A stretch of DNA of 64,000 bases from contig JBKHYJ010000009.1 of assembly GCA_046565505.1 (NCBI GenBank), positions 1 to 64,000 on the forward strand. The letters are read 5' to 3'. Shown here piece after piece: positions 52,257 to 62,843 of the stretch; position 1 is the stretch's first letter; each line of letters opens with the position of its first letter. The notes under the pieces are model-generated. The model saw nothing but the letters and a program-made list of their open reading frames with translations. It was not told the origin of the DNA and did not search any database. Both the position numbers and the translations under genes were made by a program. The DNA comes from JBKHYJ01 sp046565505 (GTDB lineage: Bacteria > Acidobacteriota > Blastocatellia > UBA7656).

Positions 52257-53387
52257 TCAGACGCGGCCTGGCTTGCTTCGGCCCATACCAAATCCGCCGC
52301 CATCGATAAAATCTTCGGCCGCAGCCAGGACGGCCTCGACAGTTATGCCGGTAGAGCAAGGGGGCTCGATAGGAACCCCGCACGGCGGATCGAAGATGCA
52401 ATCACATGGACTACACGGCAGTTGAACGCGGACGACCCGGTGGCGGTCTGGCGGGCACCAGGGGCCCCACTTCAGAGGGTCGAGCGGGCCATAGAGTCCG
52501 ACGACCGGCGTGCCCACCATGACAGCCAGGTGGATCGGACCGCTATCGATGCCGATCACTATGCGAGCGCGGCGGTAGAGCGCGGCCAGCGCGCCAACCG
52601 AAAGCCGTCCCGCGAGGCCGTATGCGGACCCGTCACTCGCCTCGACCACGGCCTCGACAAGCGCGTCTTCGCCCGGCCCGCCCGGCACAAGCGGGGTCAC
52701 GCCCCAGCGTCGTCGGATTTGGATAGCCAATTCGCCCCAGCGTTGAGGGACCCAGTTTTTGAGCGGCCAGCCGGAGCCCGGCTGGAAAACTACAGGGACG
52801 GCCCCCGCCGCGGGCGCTTCAAGAATCACTTCCTCGGCGATAAATTCCTCTAACGCTGTGGGCACGAAATTCCCTGGCGCCGGGATGCCGGCGCCGGAAA
52901 CGGTCGCGCTCAGACAGTTGGCCGCTACTTCAATGAGCTTGAGCGTTTGGATTACGGCGTGCCCTTCCTCGTGAAAGGGAATGGCGAGTGTCAGGAATGG
53001 TTCTGTAGCTGGGGTGGCATAGCCAATGCGGACCGGGATGCCGGCCGCTACGGCCAGCTCGCCCGACCAGGTGTCTTCCGGGCGAGATAAGATGACGAGG
53101 TCGAAACGCCCGCGCAGCGATCTCGCTGTACGCGTGACAACGTCTGTCCATATGGCCGGATCTGATGAGCCGGCCAGCGGCGGAAAAGGCAATGTGAGCA
53201 CCTGATCGATCTCAGGGCAATGTCGGATAACGTCGCCCATTTCACTTGTCACCAAGAAGCTGATGTGCGCGCCGGGAATCGCCGCCCGCAACGCCGCCGC
53301 GCCCGGCACAGTCAACAGCACATCACCGAGGTGATCCGGTCGCGCTATCAGAATGCGAGGGGTTGCTGTTTTCTCGCGCACGGTCAT
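52257..53387 (-). CDS. Glycosyltransferase family 9 (mirror copy)
   Basis: Exact copy of 23512-24642. Confidence 0.88.
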   Translation of the reverse strand: MTVREKTATPRILIARPDHLGDVLLTVPGAAALRAAIPGAHISFLVTSEMGDVIRHCPEIDQVLTLPFPPLAGSSDPAIWTDVVTRTARSLRGRFDLVILSRPEDTWSGELAVAAGIPVRIGYATPATEPFLTLAIPFHEEGHAVIQTLKLIEVAANCLSATVSGAGIPAPGNFVPTALEEFIAEEVILEAPAAGAVPVVFQPGSGWPLKNWVPQRWGELAIQIRRRWGVTPLVPGGPGEDALVEAVVEASDGSAYGLAGRLSVGALAALYRRARIVIGIDSGPIHLAVMVGTPVVGLYGPLDPLKWGPWCPPDRHRVVRVQLPCSPCDCIFDPPCGVPIEPPCSTGITVEAVLAAAEDFIDGGGFGMGRSKPGRV

Positions 53388-53461
53388 GTTTCAACTGTAA
53401 AGGGCCCGGCCGCCCGACCTCGACCGCCGGAAAAATCAACGATCAGCCTCTTGCATGTGGA

Positions 53462-54259
53462 TTATGGGTCGTAATTCAAGCACGGCAGTTGTTGCCCGTA
53501 CTTTTTGTAGTACTCTTCATTAAGCTCCAATTTATTCTCTTTATAGTTCCAGAAGTACGAGCACTCTCCGAAGTGTCTCATCTGGTACTCATACTTCTTT
53601 TTCCCATTCGTATAAAGCCACGTTAAGTGTTTTATATGGGCTACATCCGCCGGAATGATTAGGCCTCGGCGTTCATCGGACCTGCTGCCATCGCGGTAAA
53701 GTATTATGTTATCCGAATAAAACTTGCTGACGCCTTGCCCCCGGCCCGTCCAAAAAATCCTGGGTGGGTGAAACCCGTTCAACCAGACCTTGCCATCGAA
53801 TATATAATTCTTGAAATTGATAGCGTACCAATCGGCCAGCTCATTCTCTCGGACATAACTTACTATTGCTTCGATTTGTCCCGCTTCGTATATTTCATCT
53901 CCATCCAATAACCACAAAAGATCGACCTTCTCAGATAAAAGATACCTCAGGGCAAAGCCCCTGGTTTCAGCTTCTGAAAAGAACCTTAATTGACTTTCGT
54001 CGGTGATAGAAAAGGGATTGTTAATTAAAGAAAGATAATCAAACGGGTATTTCTCGCGGCGTAAGAGCTCGCGCGCCGTCTCGATATCTAGCGCATTCTC
54101 CTTATAGCCCAGCTCGGCGTATTCCTTGAACATGCCGCTTACCGCCGCAATCTCGAACTCAATGCCATGCCCTCCGAGGTCGAGGTCGAACCAGGGGCGA
54201 AGCACGCTTTCCAAATTGGCGGCGCAATCAAATAAGCACGCAAGTATGCCTATTCTCAT
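53462..54259 (-). CDS. GT2-like glycosyltransferase (mirror copy)
   Basis: Exact copy of 22640-23437. Confidence 0.6.
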   Translation of the reverse strand: MRIGILACLFDCAANLESVLRPWFDLDLGGHGIEFEIAAVSGMFKEYAELGYKENALDIETARELLRREKYPFDYLSLINNPFSITDESQLRFFSEAETRGFALRYLLSEKVDLLWLLDGDEIYEAGQIEAIVSYVRENELADWYAINFKNYIFDGKVWLNGFHPPRIFWTGRGQGVSKFYSDNIILYRDGSRSDERRGLIIPADVAHIKHLTWLYTNGKKKYEYQMRHFGECSYFWNYKENKLELNEEYYKKYGQQLPCLNYDP

Positions 54260-54262
54260 AAG

Positions 54263-55012
54263 CTACAAAATTTCGTACCCGTAGGCGCGCAGCACGTCTT
54301 TATCGACAGTTTCATGAACGATCGCGAGCATCATGTCGTTCAACTGTGCCTGGCCATTATCGCCTAGATATTGCCCTCGATCAAACGGCAAGGACGGGTG
54401 CAGTAACTCCGAACGACTTTGCCCATCAATGCCGGGCCGCAGGTAGCGGGCCGGCCTGACGTAGCGCGCATGGCGCGGCTCCAGCCCCCACAAAAGGCGG
54501 GCCCGGTTCAGCGTCGCGCTAAAGTTAGTCAGAAGGTCTTCGAGGCGAAACAGCATTGCGCGGCCGTCGCCATCCAACAGCGAAAGATAGCTCCTGTATA
54601 ACAAGTTCCACTGCCTCAGGGCCTCGAAAATGTACTCTTGCGGCAAGTCTTTTAGCGGCGGGAAAGGGGGCTTCTCATCCAGGTACGTGAATCGGAGGTA
54701 GCTCACTATCCACGAGCGGACGTCCCTTACGCTGATCGCAAACTTCACCGCGCCCGCGTCGAACGCTGCCCGAGCCGCTGACAGCTCGTCGCTGTTTATG
54801 CGGCTGAGCACTTCCACACTCCTGCCCTCGCCTTCCCAATCTACCCCGCGCCAGTTGAATGGCGTGTCGGCCGTCGCGTGCTTCCAGCGCCCGATGTTCA
54901 CAAGTACGCGCACGTTGGTAAAGTTTTCTTCCAGCGCGAATTTGACAAGGTTGGTCCCGGTGCGCATCGCCCCCTGTTGTTTTACAAAGATGATGTTGTC
55001 AGGATTACTCAT
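54263..55012 (-). CDS. Sulfotransferase-like protein (mirror copy)
   Basis: Exact copy of 21887-22636. Confidence 0.6.
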   Translation of the reverse strand: MSNPDNIIFVKQQGAMRTGTNLVKFALEENFTNVRVLVNIGRWKHATADTPFNWRGVDWEGEGRSVEVLSRINSDELSAARAAFDAGAVKFAISVRDVRSWIVSYLRFTYLDEKPPFPPLKDLPQEYIFEALRQWNLLYRSYLSLLDGDGRAMLFRLEDLLTNFSATLNRARLLWGLEPRHARYVRPARYLRPGIDGQSRSELLHPSLPFDRGQYLGDNGQAQLNDMMLAIVHETVDKDVLRAYGYEIL

Positions 55013-55013
55013 A

Positions 55014-55856
55014 TCAATTGATTTCAGACCGCTCCTTATCGTCGTCGCGATGAATCCGCCTGAGATGCTCAGGCGGGGGCCAGTCTTCACCGCGCTTCCC
55101 TTTGCGACCCATTTTTGCGCTCATCATCCAATGGTCCACCAGAGCGCCGGGCCTGGGCTCGCCTTTATCAGATGGGATGCCCACGTATTCGTCGTGGTCC
55201 AGCTTCAATATGTGAAAGCTCAACCCTGCCCTGGCGGACTGCGTCAGTACTCTGGACAAGACTTCCTGATCGCCGTCGGCCCACGGGACTGTCGAAGCGG
55301 CGAGGTTTTCGATCTCCTCTAAACAAGACTGCCTCCAGAGTCTCAGGATGTCCGCCATCGGCCCATGCTCGGCCCCTTGAAACAAGAGCATTCCGCTTGT
55401 GATGGTATCGTGACGGCTATCGTTCGGGTCGTACCACCACGGCCCCGCGATTGTCTCGACCCCGGGATCGAGCTCGAACCCCAAAGGCGCGTTAAGCCTG
55501 GCGTCGGCGTCCAGCCACATCATTCGGTTACAAAGAGTATTAGCCAGTCCTCCGAACTGACGCCACACCTCTTCGAGCCACCATGACTTCATCCGGGTGA
55601 TCTTGCGCCAGTCGTCTTCGCCGCCGCCGAGGTGTAGCGGAACGGGGAGAGTCCAATGGCATCGACCTGAGGGAGATTCAACATCCAATGTCGCAACCCC
55701 GTCGGCCGACGGAGCGCCCCGGCCGACAACCACAGGCCAATCAGGGTGATGCCGTTTAACCGTGGCGAGCATCCCGTCTAGCTCGGGGAAGTATTCTTCC
55801 CTGAAAGCAAAACAAGTTAGAACGGTTGGCAGTTCTCTGAGCGGTCGAGCAGACAT
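55014..55856 (-). CDS. Putative GT-A glycosyltransferase (mirror copy)
   Basis: Exact copy of 21043-21885. Confidence 0.6.
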   Translation of the reverse strand: MSARPLRELPTVLTCFAFREEYFPELDGMLATVKRHHPDWPVVVGRGAPSADGVATLDVESPSGRCHWTLPVPLHLGGGEDDWRKITRMKSWWLEEVWRQFGGLANTLCNRMMWLDADARLNAPLGFELDPGVETIAGPWWYDPNDSRHDTITSGMLLFQGAEHGPMADILRLWRQSCLEEIENLAASTVPWADGDQEVLSRVLTQSARAGLSFHILKLDHDEYVGIPSDKGEPRPGALVDHWMMSAKMGRKGKRGEDWPPPEHLRRIHRDDDKERSEIN

Positions 55857-55909
55857 GTTTTGAATGCCTCCATCCGATTAGGTGTTTTGGCCCGGCGGGT
55901 CGGCGCTTA

Positions 55910-57049
55910 TCAAGGCAGGCCATCAAGCAAGTAGCAGGAGTGAGTCTTGATGACCAGCCAGACCTGTTGCCCACTTGACAATTCCAACTCCTTGACCGCC
56001 TGACGTGTAAGATCGACTTGCCAGGTCACCCCGCTCTTGACCCGTGCGAGGCAGTGATCGCCTCTTTCTTCAATCCCGATTATATGGCCGCACAGTATGT
56101 TGCGAGCCGACGTTAAGCGCAGCTCTTCAGTAGCGAGGAGTAGGTCGCCCGACCGCACCGCGACGATAACGTCGTCACCGTGATCTTCTTTGCCCAAAGG
56201 GATGTCCAACGAGCAGGAGCCGCGTCGGTCATTGACCAGCACAGTCGTCGTCCCCGCGCTAATATTCCTTCCGACGACTGTGCCCTCAAAAACATTCTCC
56301 ACGCCGGTAAGCCGGGCCACACTTGCGATCACCGGCATGCGAAGAATCTCCAAGGGTTCTCCGGCCGCCGCGACTCGGCCGGACTCGTACGCGATAAGGT
56401 GATCTCCCAGCGTAATGGCTTCGTCACGGTTATGCGTAACGTAGATGATCGGCAGCCGCAAATCCCGATTGATCTTTTTCAGGTCTGTTATTATGTCGTG
56501 CTTGGTCGCTTCATCTATCGCCGAAAGCGGCTCATCCAGTAATAGCAACCTCGGCCCACCCGCCAGGGCGCGCGCCAGTGCTACGCGCTGGGCTTCGCCC
56601 CCCGATATTTGACCGGGGCAGCGCGGCGCGGTGTGCGTGATTCTCAGCCGCTCCATCAGCTCAAGCGCGCGGCGGCGCCGCTGGTGCTTTGATAGACCGC
56701 TCATGGCGAATTCTACGTTACCTAGCGCGGACATATGAGGGAAAAGCGCGAGGTTTTGAAAGACCAGGCCAACGCTCCGATTCCGTATCGGCACATTGAT
56801 GCCCTGACGTGAATCAAACAGTGTGTAGCCATTGATGCTTATGCGGCCAGAATCAGGCTGAACGATCCCCGCGATAGACTTGATAGTGGTCGTCTTGCCC
56901 GACCCCGATGCGCCAAAGAGAATGGTGATTTTCGGCGGCGCGTTAAATTCAACAGCTAGCGCGAACTCGCCGCCCCGGCCGCTCGGCTCGCCGTCCGAAT
57001 GATCCCCTGCCGTCTTGCCAAATCCCTTTTTAATCTCTACTGAAATCAT
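55910..57049 (-). CDS. ModC-like ABC ATPase (mirror copy)
   Basis: Exact copy of 19850-20989. Confidence 0.8.
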   Translation of the reverse strand: MISVEIKKGFGKTAGDHSDGEPSGRGGEFALAVEFNAPPKITILFGASGSGKTTTIKSIAGIVQPDSGRISINGYTLFDSRQGINVPIRNRSVGLVFQNLALFPHMSALGNVEFAMSGLSKHQRRRRALELMERLRITHTAPRCPGQISGGEAQRVALARALAGGPRLLLLDEPLSAIDEATKHDIITDLKKINRDLRLPIIYVTHNRDEAITLGDHLIAYESGRVAAAGEPLEILRMPVIASVARLTGVENVFEGTVVGRNISAGTTTVLVNDRRGSCSLDIPLGKEDHGDDVIVAVRSGDLLLATEELRLTSARNILCGHIIGIEERGDHCLARVKSGVTWQVDLTRQAVKELELSSGQQVWLVIKTHSCYLLDGLP

Positions 57050-57076
57050 CGGCAAGGTTAATGGCTATATCGGGCC

Positions 57077-57829
57077 TTATTTTTTCTGGCGGGCCGGCGG
57101 TATAAACGACACGGTCAGTTGCGGGCGGCCCGACTCATCATTGCTGTTGCGGCTCTGGAAGACCTTAGCCGTTGGCTTAGGCGTACCGCCCTTCTCCAAC
57201 GCCTCATCGCCGAGAAGGAGCCAGCCGAAATTCTCTTTTGGTGAATCCAGCCAGGTCTGCACGTCGGCCACTAATGCTGGCGTCGAAGCCCAAACGTAGG
57301 TCCCCGCGTCGCCCACCACCTGAGCCGCGCTTTCGGCGGGCGAGAAGTCTCCACCTGGACTTGACCAGCGTTTCTCCGACGCCTTATAGAAGGGATGCAG
57401 CCATGTGGCGTCGCCTTCGGCCGCCTGCGCGCCTCTCCCCCCCTGGCTATTGGATTCCCCCTCGCCCCAGTCACTCAGCAGCCTGTGCAATGTAATGCGC
57501 GCCGTCTGCGGCCCGCTCGCGCTCAGCGTCATCTTCATTTTCAAATTTACGGACGTTATCTTAGACCCGGACGGAATCACGCCGGCAATATCAAACGCGA
57601 TCAGACCTCGCCTCAGGTTGTCCTTATTCTGGCCGGTGCGCCCCACGAAAAGCACGGGACCTTTTCCATTGCTCAACTCGTTGCCCGCCGGCCCCTCGAT
57701 TAGAGTATTGTCTTTACTGGCCTGTAAAACTTTCGTTTGTTCTTCCGACGCGGGCGCCGAAAAATGAGCGGGCGCCATTACCGGCAGGTATATCAATACG
57801 CTCAGCAATGCTAAGATTGTGCGCCTCAT
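57077..57829 (-). CDS. Secreted DNRLRE-domain-like protein (mirror copy)
   Basis: Exact copy of 19070-19822. Confidence 0.75.
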   Translation of the reverse strand: MRRTILALLSVLIYLPVMAPAHFSAPASEEQTKVLQASKDNTLIEGPAGNELSNGKGPVLFVGRTGQNKDNLRRGLIAFDIAGVIPSGSKITSVNLKMKMTLSASGPQTARITLHRLLSDWGEGESNSQGGRGAQAAEGDATWLHPFYKASEKRWSSPGGDFSPAESAAQVVGDAGTYVWASTPALVADVQTWLDSPKENFGWLLLGDEALEKGGTPKPTAKVFQSRNSNDESGRPQLTVSFIPPARQKK

Positions 57830-57917
57830 AACGATTACTCCTTTCTTCTCAGCGCGTCGAGAATAGAGCACTATTTCAATCGGGCCGAGCGGCGCGGTTC
57901 AGGCTATCAAGCGAGCA

Positions 57918-59552
57918 CTAAGCCGGGCTGCATGGCTGAATGCCTTTGCCGACCACCTCAACGTTCTGCATCATCCCCAGGTCCGAGTGCAGCAGGATAT
58001 GACAATGAAGAAGGTAACGACCGTCGTAGTCCCGAAAGCGCGACCGAATCTTCACACTGCCATCCTTCGGCAAACTCACTGTGTCTCGCCATACCCAGTC
58101 TTTTGGGGGGGCATCTTTGCGCACCTCCTGGAAATGATTAATGTGAATGTGAAACGGGTGTTCCGCGCCAGTCTCGTTAATGATTTCCCACTCCTCGGCC
58201 GCGCCCAGCTTTATCGAATGGTCTACGCGGTCAGGGGCGTATGGTTTATCGTTAATCAAGAATGCGTTTTTTACCAACTCATCTCCGCTGCATACTTTCG
58301 CGTCCGAGAAATGCTTGCAGGTATCGCCGCGCGCCTGGTCGGGGCAGATTTGGAATCTCACAGCCCTGCGCCCGGTGATCTCGTCATCGGTGATCGGGTC
58401 CAGGAAAGATGGCAGCGGGGGTAACCTGTCTGGCAAGGCCATATCCGCGGGCTTACCCTCGACATCAATGAAAGCCAGGTCCTGATTTTGCGATTGCCCC
58501 TGAAACCTTTTTTTAAACATTTTGTATCGGCCCGGTCGTGTCATCCGCACCAGGAAGTCCACCCGGCCACCCGGCGGCAGGTTGTAATCTGTCACCCTTT
58601 GCATATCGCGCAACGGGTAGCCATCGACCGCAATCACAGTCAGCTCCTGCGGTCTGTCGTTGCTGTCCTGAAGCTGTAGGATGGCGTACCCGCCGGGCGT
58701 CGCTGTCGCGTTGATGAATCGCCAGCGCTGAACCTCCCCGGGGCGCATGCCGAGCCTGGGTTTAACTCTTCCGTTCACCGTGTGTAGATTATTCGGGTGC
58801 CTGCAGGTGTAGAGCTTTTCTGCTTCTTTCCCAACAATCTCCTGAATCATCCACACCATGTCTCTGGCCCCGGGGGCGAGTTCCTCGCCTTTAGGTTCTT
58901 CGATAATCAGCGCGCCCGCCATCCCGTTCATCACTTGCAGCCCCGTCGAGCCATGCACATGGGCGTGATACCAGAATGTGCCCGCTGGGTGAAACTTCGG
59001 CACTTGAAAGCAGTACTCGTACCGGGTCTGCGGTTCTATCTTTAGAAAGGGGTCGTCGGAAGGAGCCCGGGGCGATACATGCAACCCATGCGTGTGAATG
59101 TTAGTGGTATTGAAGCAATGGGGCTGATTAAGATGTTCAGGGCCGCAGTAGGGATCGGGGTTTTTTGACAGACCGTTGATGAGTTTGATCCTGAGATTAT
59201 CGCCCGGCCTAATTCTAAGCGTCGGCCCGGGGACCCGGCCGTTATAGCAGCGGGTCCGCTCCATGCGCAATCGGGCATCCCCGCGGATCGCTATGTCAGC
59301 CTCGATCACCCGGAGTGTCGTGCGCAGAGTGCCGCCCCTGGAATATTCGACGGGCGGCTCGGAAAACACCTCGCGGGACGCGGGGGCGACAGATTGCCTG
59401 ATGTTCTGACCGAGAGTCCTTATACTCGATGCCAACCAGCCGGCCGCCACACCTGTTCCGGCGGCCAGAAATCGCCGACGACTCACATGCGAATCGCCCC
59501 GATCTTCGGAAATACTCTGTTCAGCCTCTCGCTTTGTCAACTTCGGCGGCAC
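57918..59552 (-). CDS. Multicopper oxidase, 544 aa (mirror copy)
   Basis: Exact copy of 17347-18981; GTG start at 59552. Confidence 0.93.
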   Translation of the reverse strand: MPPKLTKREAEQSISEDRGDSHVSRRRFLAAGTGVAAGWLASSIRTLGQNIRQSVAPASREVFSEPPVEYSRGGTLRTTLRVIEADIAIRGDARLRMERTRCYNGRVPGPTLRIRPGDNLRIKLINGLSKNPDPYCGPEHLNQPHCFNTTNIHTHGLHVSPRAPSDDPFLKIEPQTRYEYCFQVPKFHPAGTFWYHAHVHGSTGLQVMNGMAGALIIEEPKGEELAPGARDMVWMIQEIVGKEAEKLYTCRHPNNLHTVNGRVKPRLGMRPGEVQRWRFINATATPGGYAILQLQDSNDRPQELTVIAVDGYPLRDMQRVTDYNLPPGGRVDFLVRMTRPGRYKMFKKRFQGQSQNQDLAFIDVEGKPADMALPDRLPPLPSFLDPITDDEITGRRAVRFQICPDQARGDTCKHFSDAKVCSGDELVKNAFLINDKPYAPDRVDHSIKLGAAEEWEIINETGAEHPFHIHINHFQEVRKDAPPKDWVWRDTVSLPKDGSVKIRSRFRDYDGRYLLHCHILLHSDLGMMQNVEVVGKGIQPCSPA

Positions 59553-59640
59553 GCGGTTATCCGCGCTCCTTTCGTAATGCCTGCTTTGTGCCGGCGTCCT
59601 ATACCTACATTCTTATTTAATAAGGTGATAATAGCAACGA

Positions 59641-59671
59641 CGACAGCCGAGGTTTTTGGCCTCGGCTGTCG
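59641..59671 (-). terminator. Intercistronic hairpin (mirror copy)
   Basis: Mirror of 17228-17258: a 12-bp perfect stem between the two oxidase genes. Confidence 0.5.
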
Positions 59672-59696
59672 CTGAACACCTTTCTTACAAGACCTG

Positions 59697-61739
59697 TCAC
59701 TTACAATGTTTCGTAGTCCTGGATACACAAAGTGAAGCGGCTGCGGGAGGCAGGTCTACTCTCTGGCACGGCCCCACCCCATTACCCTTTATCTTGACGT
59801 TCGCCATCATGCCCACATCCTCATGAACGAGCATGTGACAGTGAATCACAAACTCGCCGGGATAAACCAGGAAGCGCGTGCGTATCTTCATCTGACCCGG
59901 CGTCGTGCCCGTAGGAGAAGGGATGGAGGCAGTGTCCATCCACATCCAATTGCATGGGTCAGAACGATCTAGAGGTTTGTCGAACGGCGGCGGGAGATAC
60001 TTGCGATCTTCGGCGACGACCTCGAAGTCAATAGTCCTTCCGACCATTTGGAACGGGTTGACATGGATGTGGAACGGGTGCGGTAGTTGGGCAGTCCCGC
60101 TATTTGTTACGGTCCACTCCTCGGCCGTGTTAAGGTCGGCTACGATGTCCGGGTTGCTCGGGTAGAAGTTCCCGTTGATTTTAAACTGGCCGCTCATCAC
60201 GCCCGACGACCCGCTACCTCCGCCTTGATCTGCGTTAAAGTTAACCTGCCTCCCTTTCTTAAGGTACGGCGTGTCCGCGATCGGCTGAAGGTAGAAGGGC
60301 CTATTCCCCGGAATGATTTTCGGGATTTCGGTGTTGTACTTCGATGATTGTTTCACCTCGATAAAAGCGAGCACCTGGGCGCTCTGATTGGTCGCGCCAA
60401 GGTTCTGGTTGCCCGTGGCCCAGATGTTGTTGGCGTCTAAGGGGAAACCATCTTTGATCAGCTTATACTTGCCGGGCTCCTTGATATTGATCAAAAAGTC
60501 TGCGCGGTTGCCCGCCGCCATGAGATGCGCCTCGACGGGCATCGGGGGGAAGCCATAAAAGGAAATTCCGTCTACGGCCATAAGGTACATAATGGGGTTC
60601 TGCCCCGGAGGGTTGAGAGGCGGAATGGTAGTATCACATACGGCGGTCGGGTCGTCGCTGCACTTGGCGAGACGGACCTTCATTAGCCCGCGCGGCGTCC
60701 CCGTGGCGTTGATGAGACGCCAGCGCTGCGTCTGCCCTGTCCACATCTGCAAGGTCGGCATGCACTGGCCATTGACTAAGAAGCCGGAGGAGTTAGCCGA
60801 TGACGTGTAGACGGCCGGGAACTGGGCGCCCCCCGAGAAGACCACCTCTTGTATGACAAATACTTTATCCAGGTCCTGCTGAACTATCGCTTCCCCGTGG
60901 CGGTCTTCGATGATGATCGCCCCGGCCATGCCGCCCGCGACCTGATACCCCGATGCTCCGTGAAGGTGAGAGTGATACCAATACGTGCCCGAGTCATGAA
61001 ACTTCGGCAAGACTATGCCGTACTCGTTCTTGCCCTGCGGGGGAATGTCTATCAGCACGTCGTCCGACGAGACCCTCAACTGATCGGAACATATCGGCCC
61101 GCAATGGGTCTTGCCGGCCTTGTCTATGCTGCACGGCGACACCAGCAAGCCGTGAGTGTGCAAGTTGGTATGCATGAAGCAACCGGGCGGGGGGGCCGCA
61201 GTTGATGAGGAGTGGTGTTCGCCGCAGTGCGCGCACGTGTCGCCGCTGAATGGCGATTTCTCAGGCATATTGTTGTTCAGAGTGATTTTTAGCGTAGAGC
61301 CGGGCTCCACAAGAAACGTGGGCCCCGGAACATTGTTGTTGTAAATAGGGAACTGCCCGCGGAATTCGCTGTTGCCGCACGCAAATCGCCACTCGGTCAG
61401 CTCTGTATTCAGAGTTGCTTCGAGTAAGCTTTGCCCATTGACATTTTGGGCGTGAATCACTTCCGCTTCGCGGAATACGGGGGACTGACTGGAATTCTCT
61501 ATTTTCGGAGTGGTGGTCTGCTGTAGCATGCCGGCAGCCGGATTACCAAGCGGGCTGGCGAGCGGGTTGCGCGCGGTGAGGATAGAAGCCGCCCCGCCGG
61601 TGGCGCCAGCGACGATGAATCGCCGGCGGCTCAGCTTCATCTTTTCTTTCCAATTATCGGGTTTTTTTCCCACAGCACCCTGCGTCGTCTCATGCGATGT
61701 CGTCGTTGATTGGTTTACGTCGCCCTTTCGTTTCGTCAT
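59697..61739 (-). CDS. Multicopper oxidase, 680 aa (mirror copy)
   Basis: Exact copy of 15160-17202, with the Cys-rich insertion before the first copper motif. Confidence 0.93.
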   Translation of the reverse strand: MTKRKGDVNQSTTTSHETTQGAVGKKPDNWKEKMKLSRRRFIVAGATGGAASILTARNPLASPLGNPAAGMLQQTTTPKIENSSQSPVFREAEVIHAQNVNGQSLLEATLNTELTEWRFACGNSEFRGQFPIYNNNVPGPTFLVEPGSTLKITLNNNMPEKSPFSGDTCAHCGEHHSSSTAAPPPGCFMHTNLHTHGLLVSPCSIDKAGKTHCGPICSDQLRVSSDDVLIDIPPQGKNEYGIVLPKFHDSGTYWYHSHLHGASGYQVAGGMAGAIIIEDRHGEAIVQQDLDKVFVIQEVVFSGGAQFPAVYTSSANSSGFLVNGQCMPTLQMWTGQTQRWRLINATGTPRGLMKVRLAKCSDDPTAVCDTTIPPLNPPGQNPIMYLMAVDGISFYGFPPMPVEAHLMAAGNRADFLINIKEPGKYKLIKDGFPLDANNIWATGNQNLGATNQSAQVLAFIEVKQSSKYNTEIPKIIPGNRPFYLQPIADTPYLKKGRQVNFNADQGGGSGSSGVMSGQFKINGNFYPSNPDIVADLNTAEEWTVTNSGTAQLPHPFHIHVNPFQMVGRTIDFEVVAEDRKYLPPPFDKPLDRSDPCNWMWMDTASIPSPTGTTPGQMKIRTRFLVYPGEFVIHCHMLVHEDVGMMANVKIKGNGVGPCQRVDLPPAAASLCVSRTTKHCK

Positions 61740-62219
61740 TGAAGTCTCCTCTCGTCTTGCTTAACGGCCCGGGGCGGAAGTGCCATAACCGTTAAGCCTC
61801 CCTTTAAGCTCTATTCCTTAGATTGTAGGTGCCAGTACGCCAGCCTTAGAATCGGCTGACAAAGAGTAAGAACCTAAGTGACCGGACTTCTGCTGCTAGA
61901 CTGCTCTGCTTGCAAAGAATCCTGCCTTCGCAACGCAGCGGGAGCTAAAACGGATTACTGCTTTGTTAGAATTGTGCGCGAAACCTTGGTAACCAATGAT
62001 ACGAAAACTATCAATAAGGCCAAAAAGTAAGATCGTCGCCTGCGTTTTCGAGACCTTAACCTGACACGAATGACGCCCTATGCTTTGATCGTGAGGTGGA
62101 GGTTTATGCCAATCCTGATCAGCACACGTTAGAAAATGGCCGGGTCGCAGGCCCGAGTCTACTGCCGAGCTCATCCCACGAGAACGAACGTCAAGGCAGA
62201 GGGATTAGCTCGGAAACCA
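61740..62219 (-). other. 480-bp oxidase leader region (mirror copy)
   Basis: Mirror of 14680-15159; no supported gene. It contains the inverted repeat at 61759-61797. Confidence 0.5.
61759..61797 (-). promoter_or_regulatory. Inverted repeat in the oxidase leader (mirror copy)
   Basis: Mirror of 15102-15140, 9-bp perfect arms. Confidence 0.45.
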
Positions 62220-62705
62220 TTATCGCCCGCCGCGGCCCCCCTGGGCCTTCGCGCGCGACTGTTTCAGGTGAAAAGACTTGAGACTGTTCCGCTGGTCGCT
62301 GTTCAGTAAGGCGCGGGTCTGCTTCAAGTGATTGTAACGCATCTTCCGAAGATCGCCCTCGCCCTTTGACACTTCGTCAATGGCCTGCATTACATCTCTC
62401 TCGTCGGCCTCGACATCTCGCATCAACGCGCGAAGTCTGATTTTCGCTTTGCGCAAGGCGGCGTCAAGATCGACCTTCTCAAGCTCGAAATCAGTCTGAA
62501 GATTAGTCAACTTCTCCACCTGATCTTCTGTAAGGTCGAAGTCCTCGACGTGATGAAGCAGCATGCCAACACCACCGACCTGCTTCAGATGCCCGCGGCG
62601 TCCAGACGACCGCTGATCGGGCCCGCTTATCTGATTGTCCCCCGCCTGCTCGTCGCCGGATGCGGGCTGAACAGCAACGGGTCGTTGTGCCATCCATCTT
62701 TTCAT
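62220..62705 (-). CDS. Spy/CpxP-like protein (mirror copy)
   Basis: Exact copy of 14194-14679. Confidence 0.6.
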   Translation of the reverse strand: MKRWMAQRPVAVQPASGDEQAGDNQISGPDQRSSGRRGHLKQVGGVGMLLHHVEDFDLTEDQVEKLTNLQTDFELEKVDLDAALRKAKIRLRALMRDVEADERDVMQAIDEVSKGEGDLRKMRYNHLKQTRALLNSDQRNSLKSFHLKQSRAKAQGGRGGR

Positions 62706-62753
62706 GGTATACTCCGGTCCTTTTTCAGGGATGTATCTTACGCCGTGATGCTA

Positions 62754-62774
62754 GCATAACAGGCCCCGTTATGC
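62754..62774. promoter_or_regulatory. Dyad operator-like site (mirror copy)
   Basis: Mirror of 14125-14145, GCATAAC/GTTATGC arms. Confidence 0.4.
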
Positions 62775-62843
62775 AACGAGAGAGCCTTCTTGCGGCTACC
62801 ACGTCCGCATATAAAAGTTGTAGATAGACGCTCAGGGAACTTC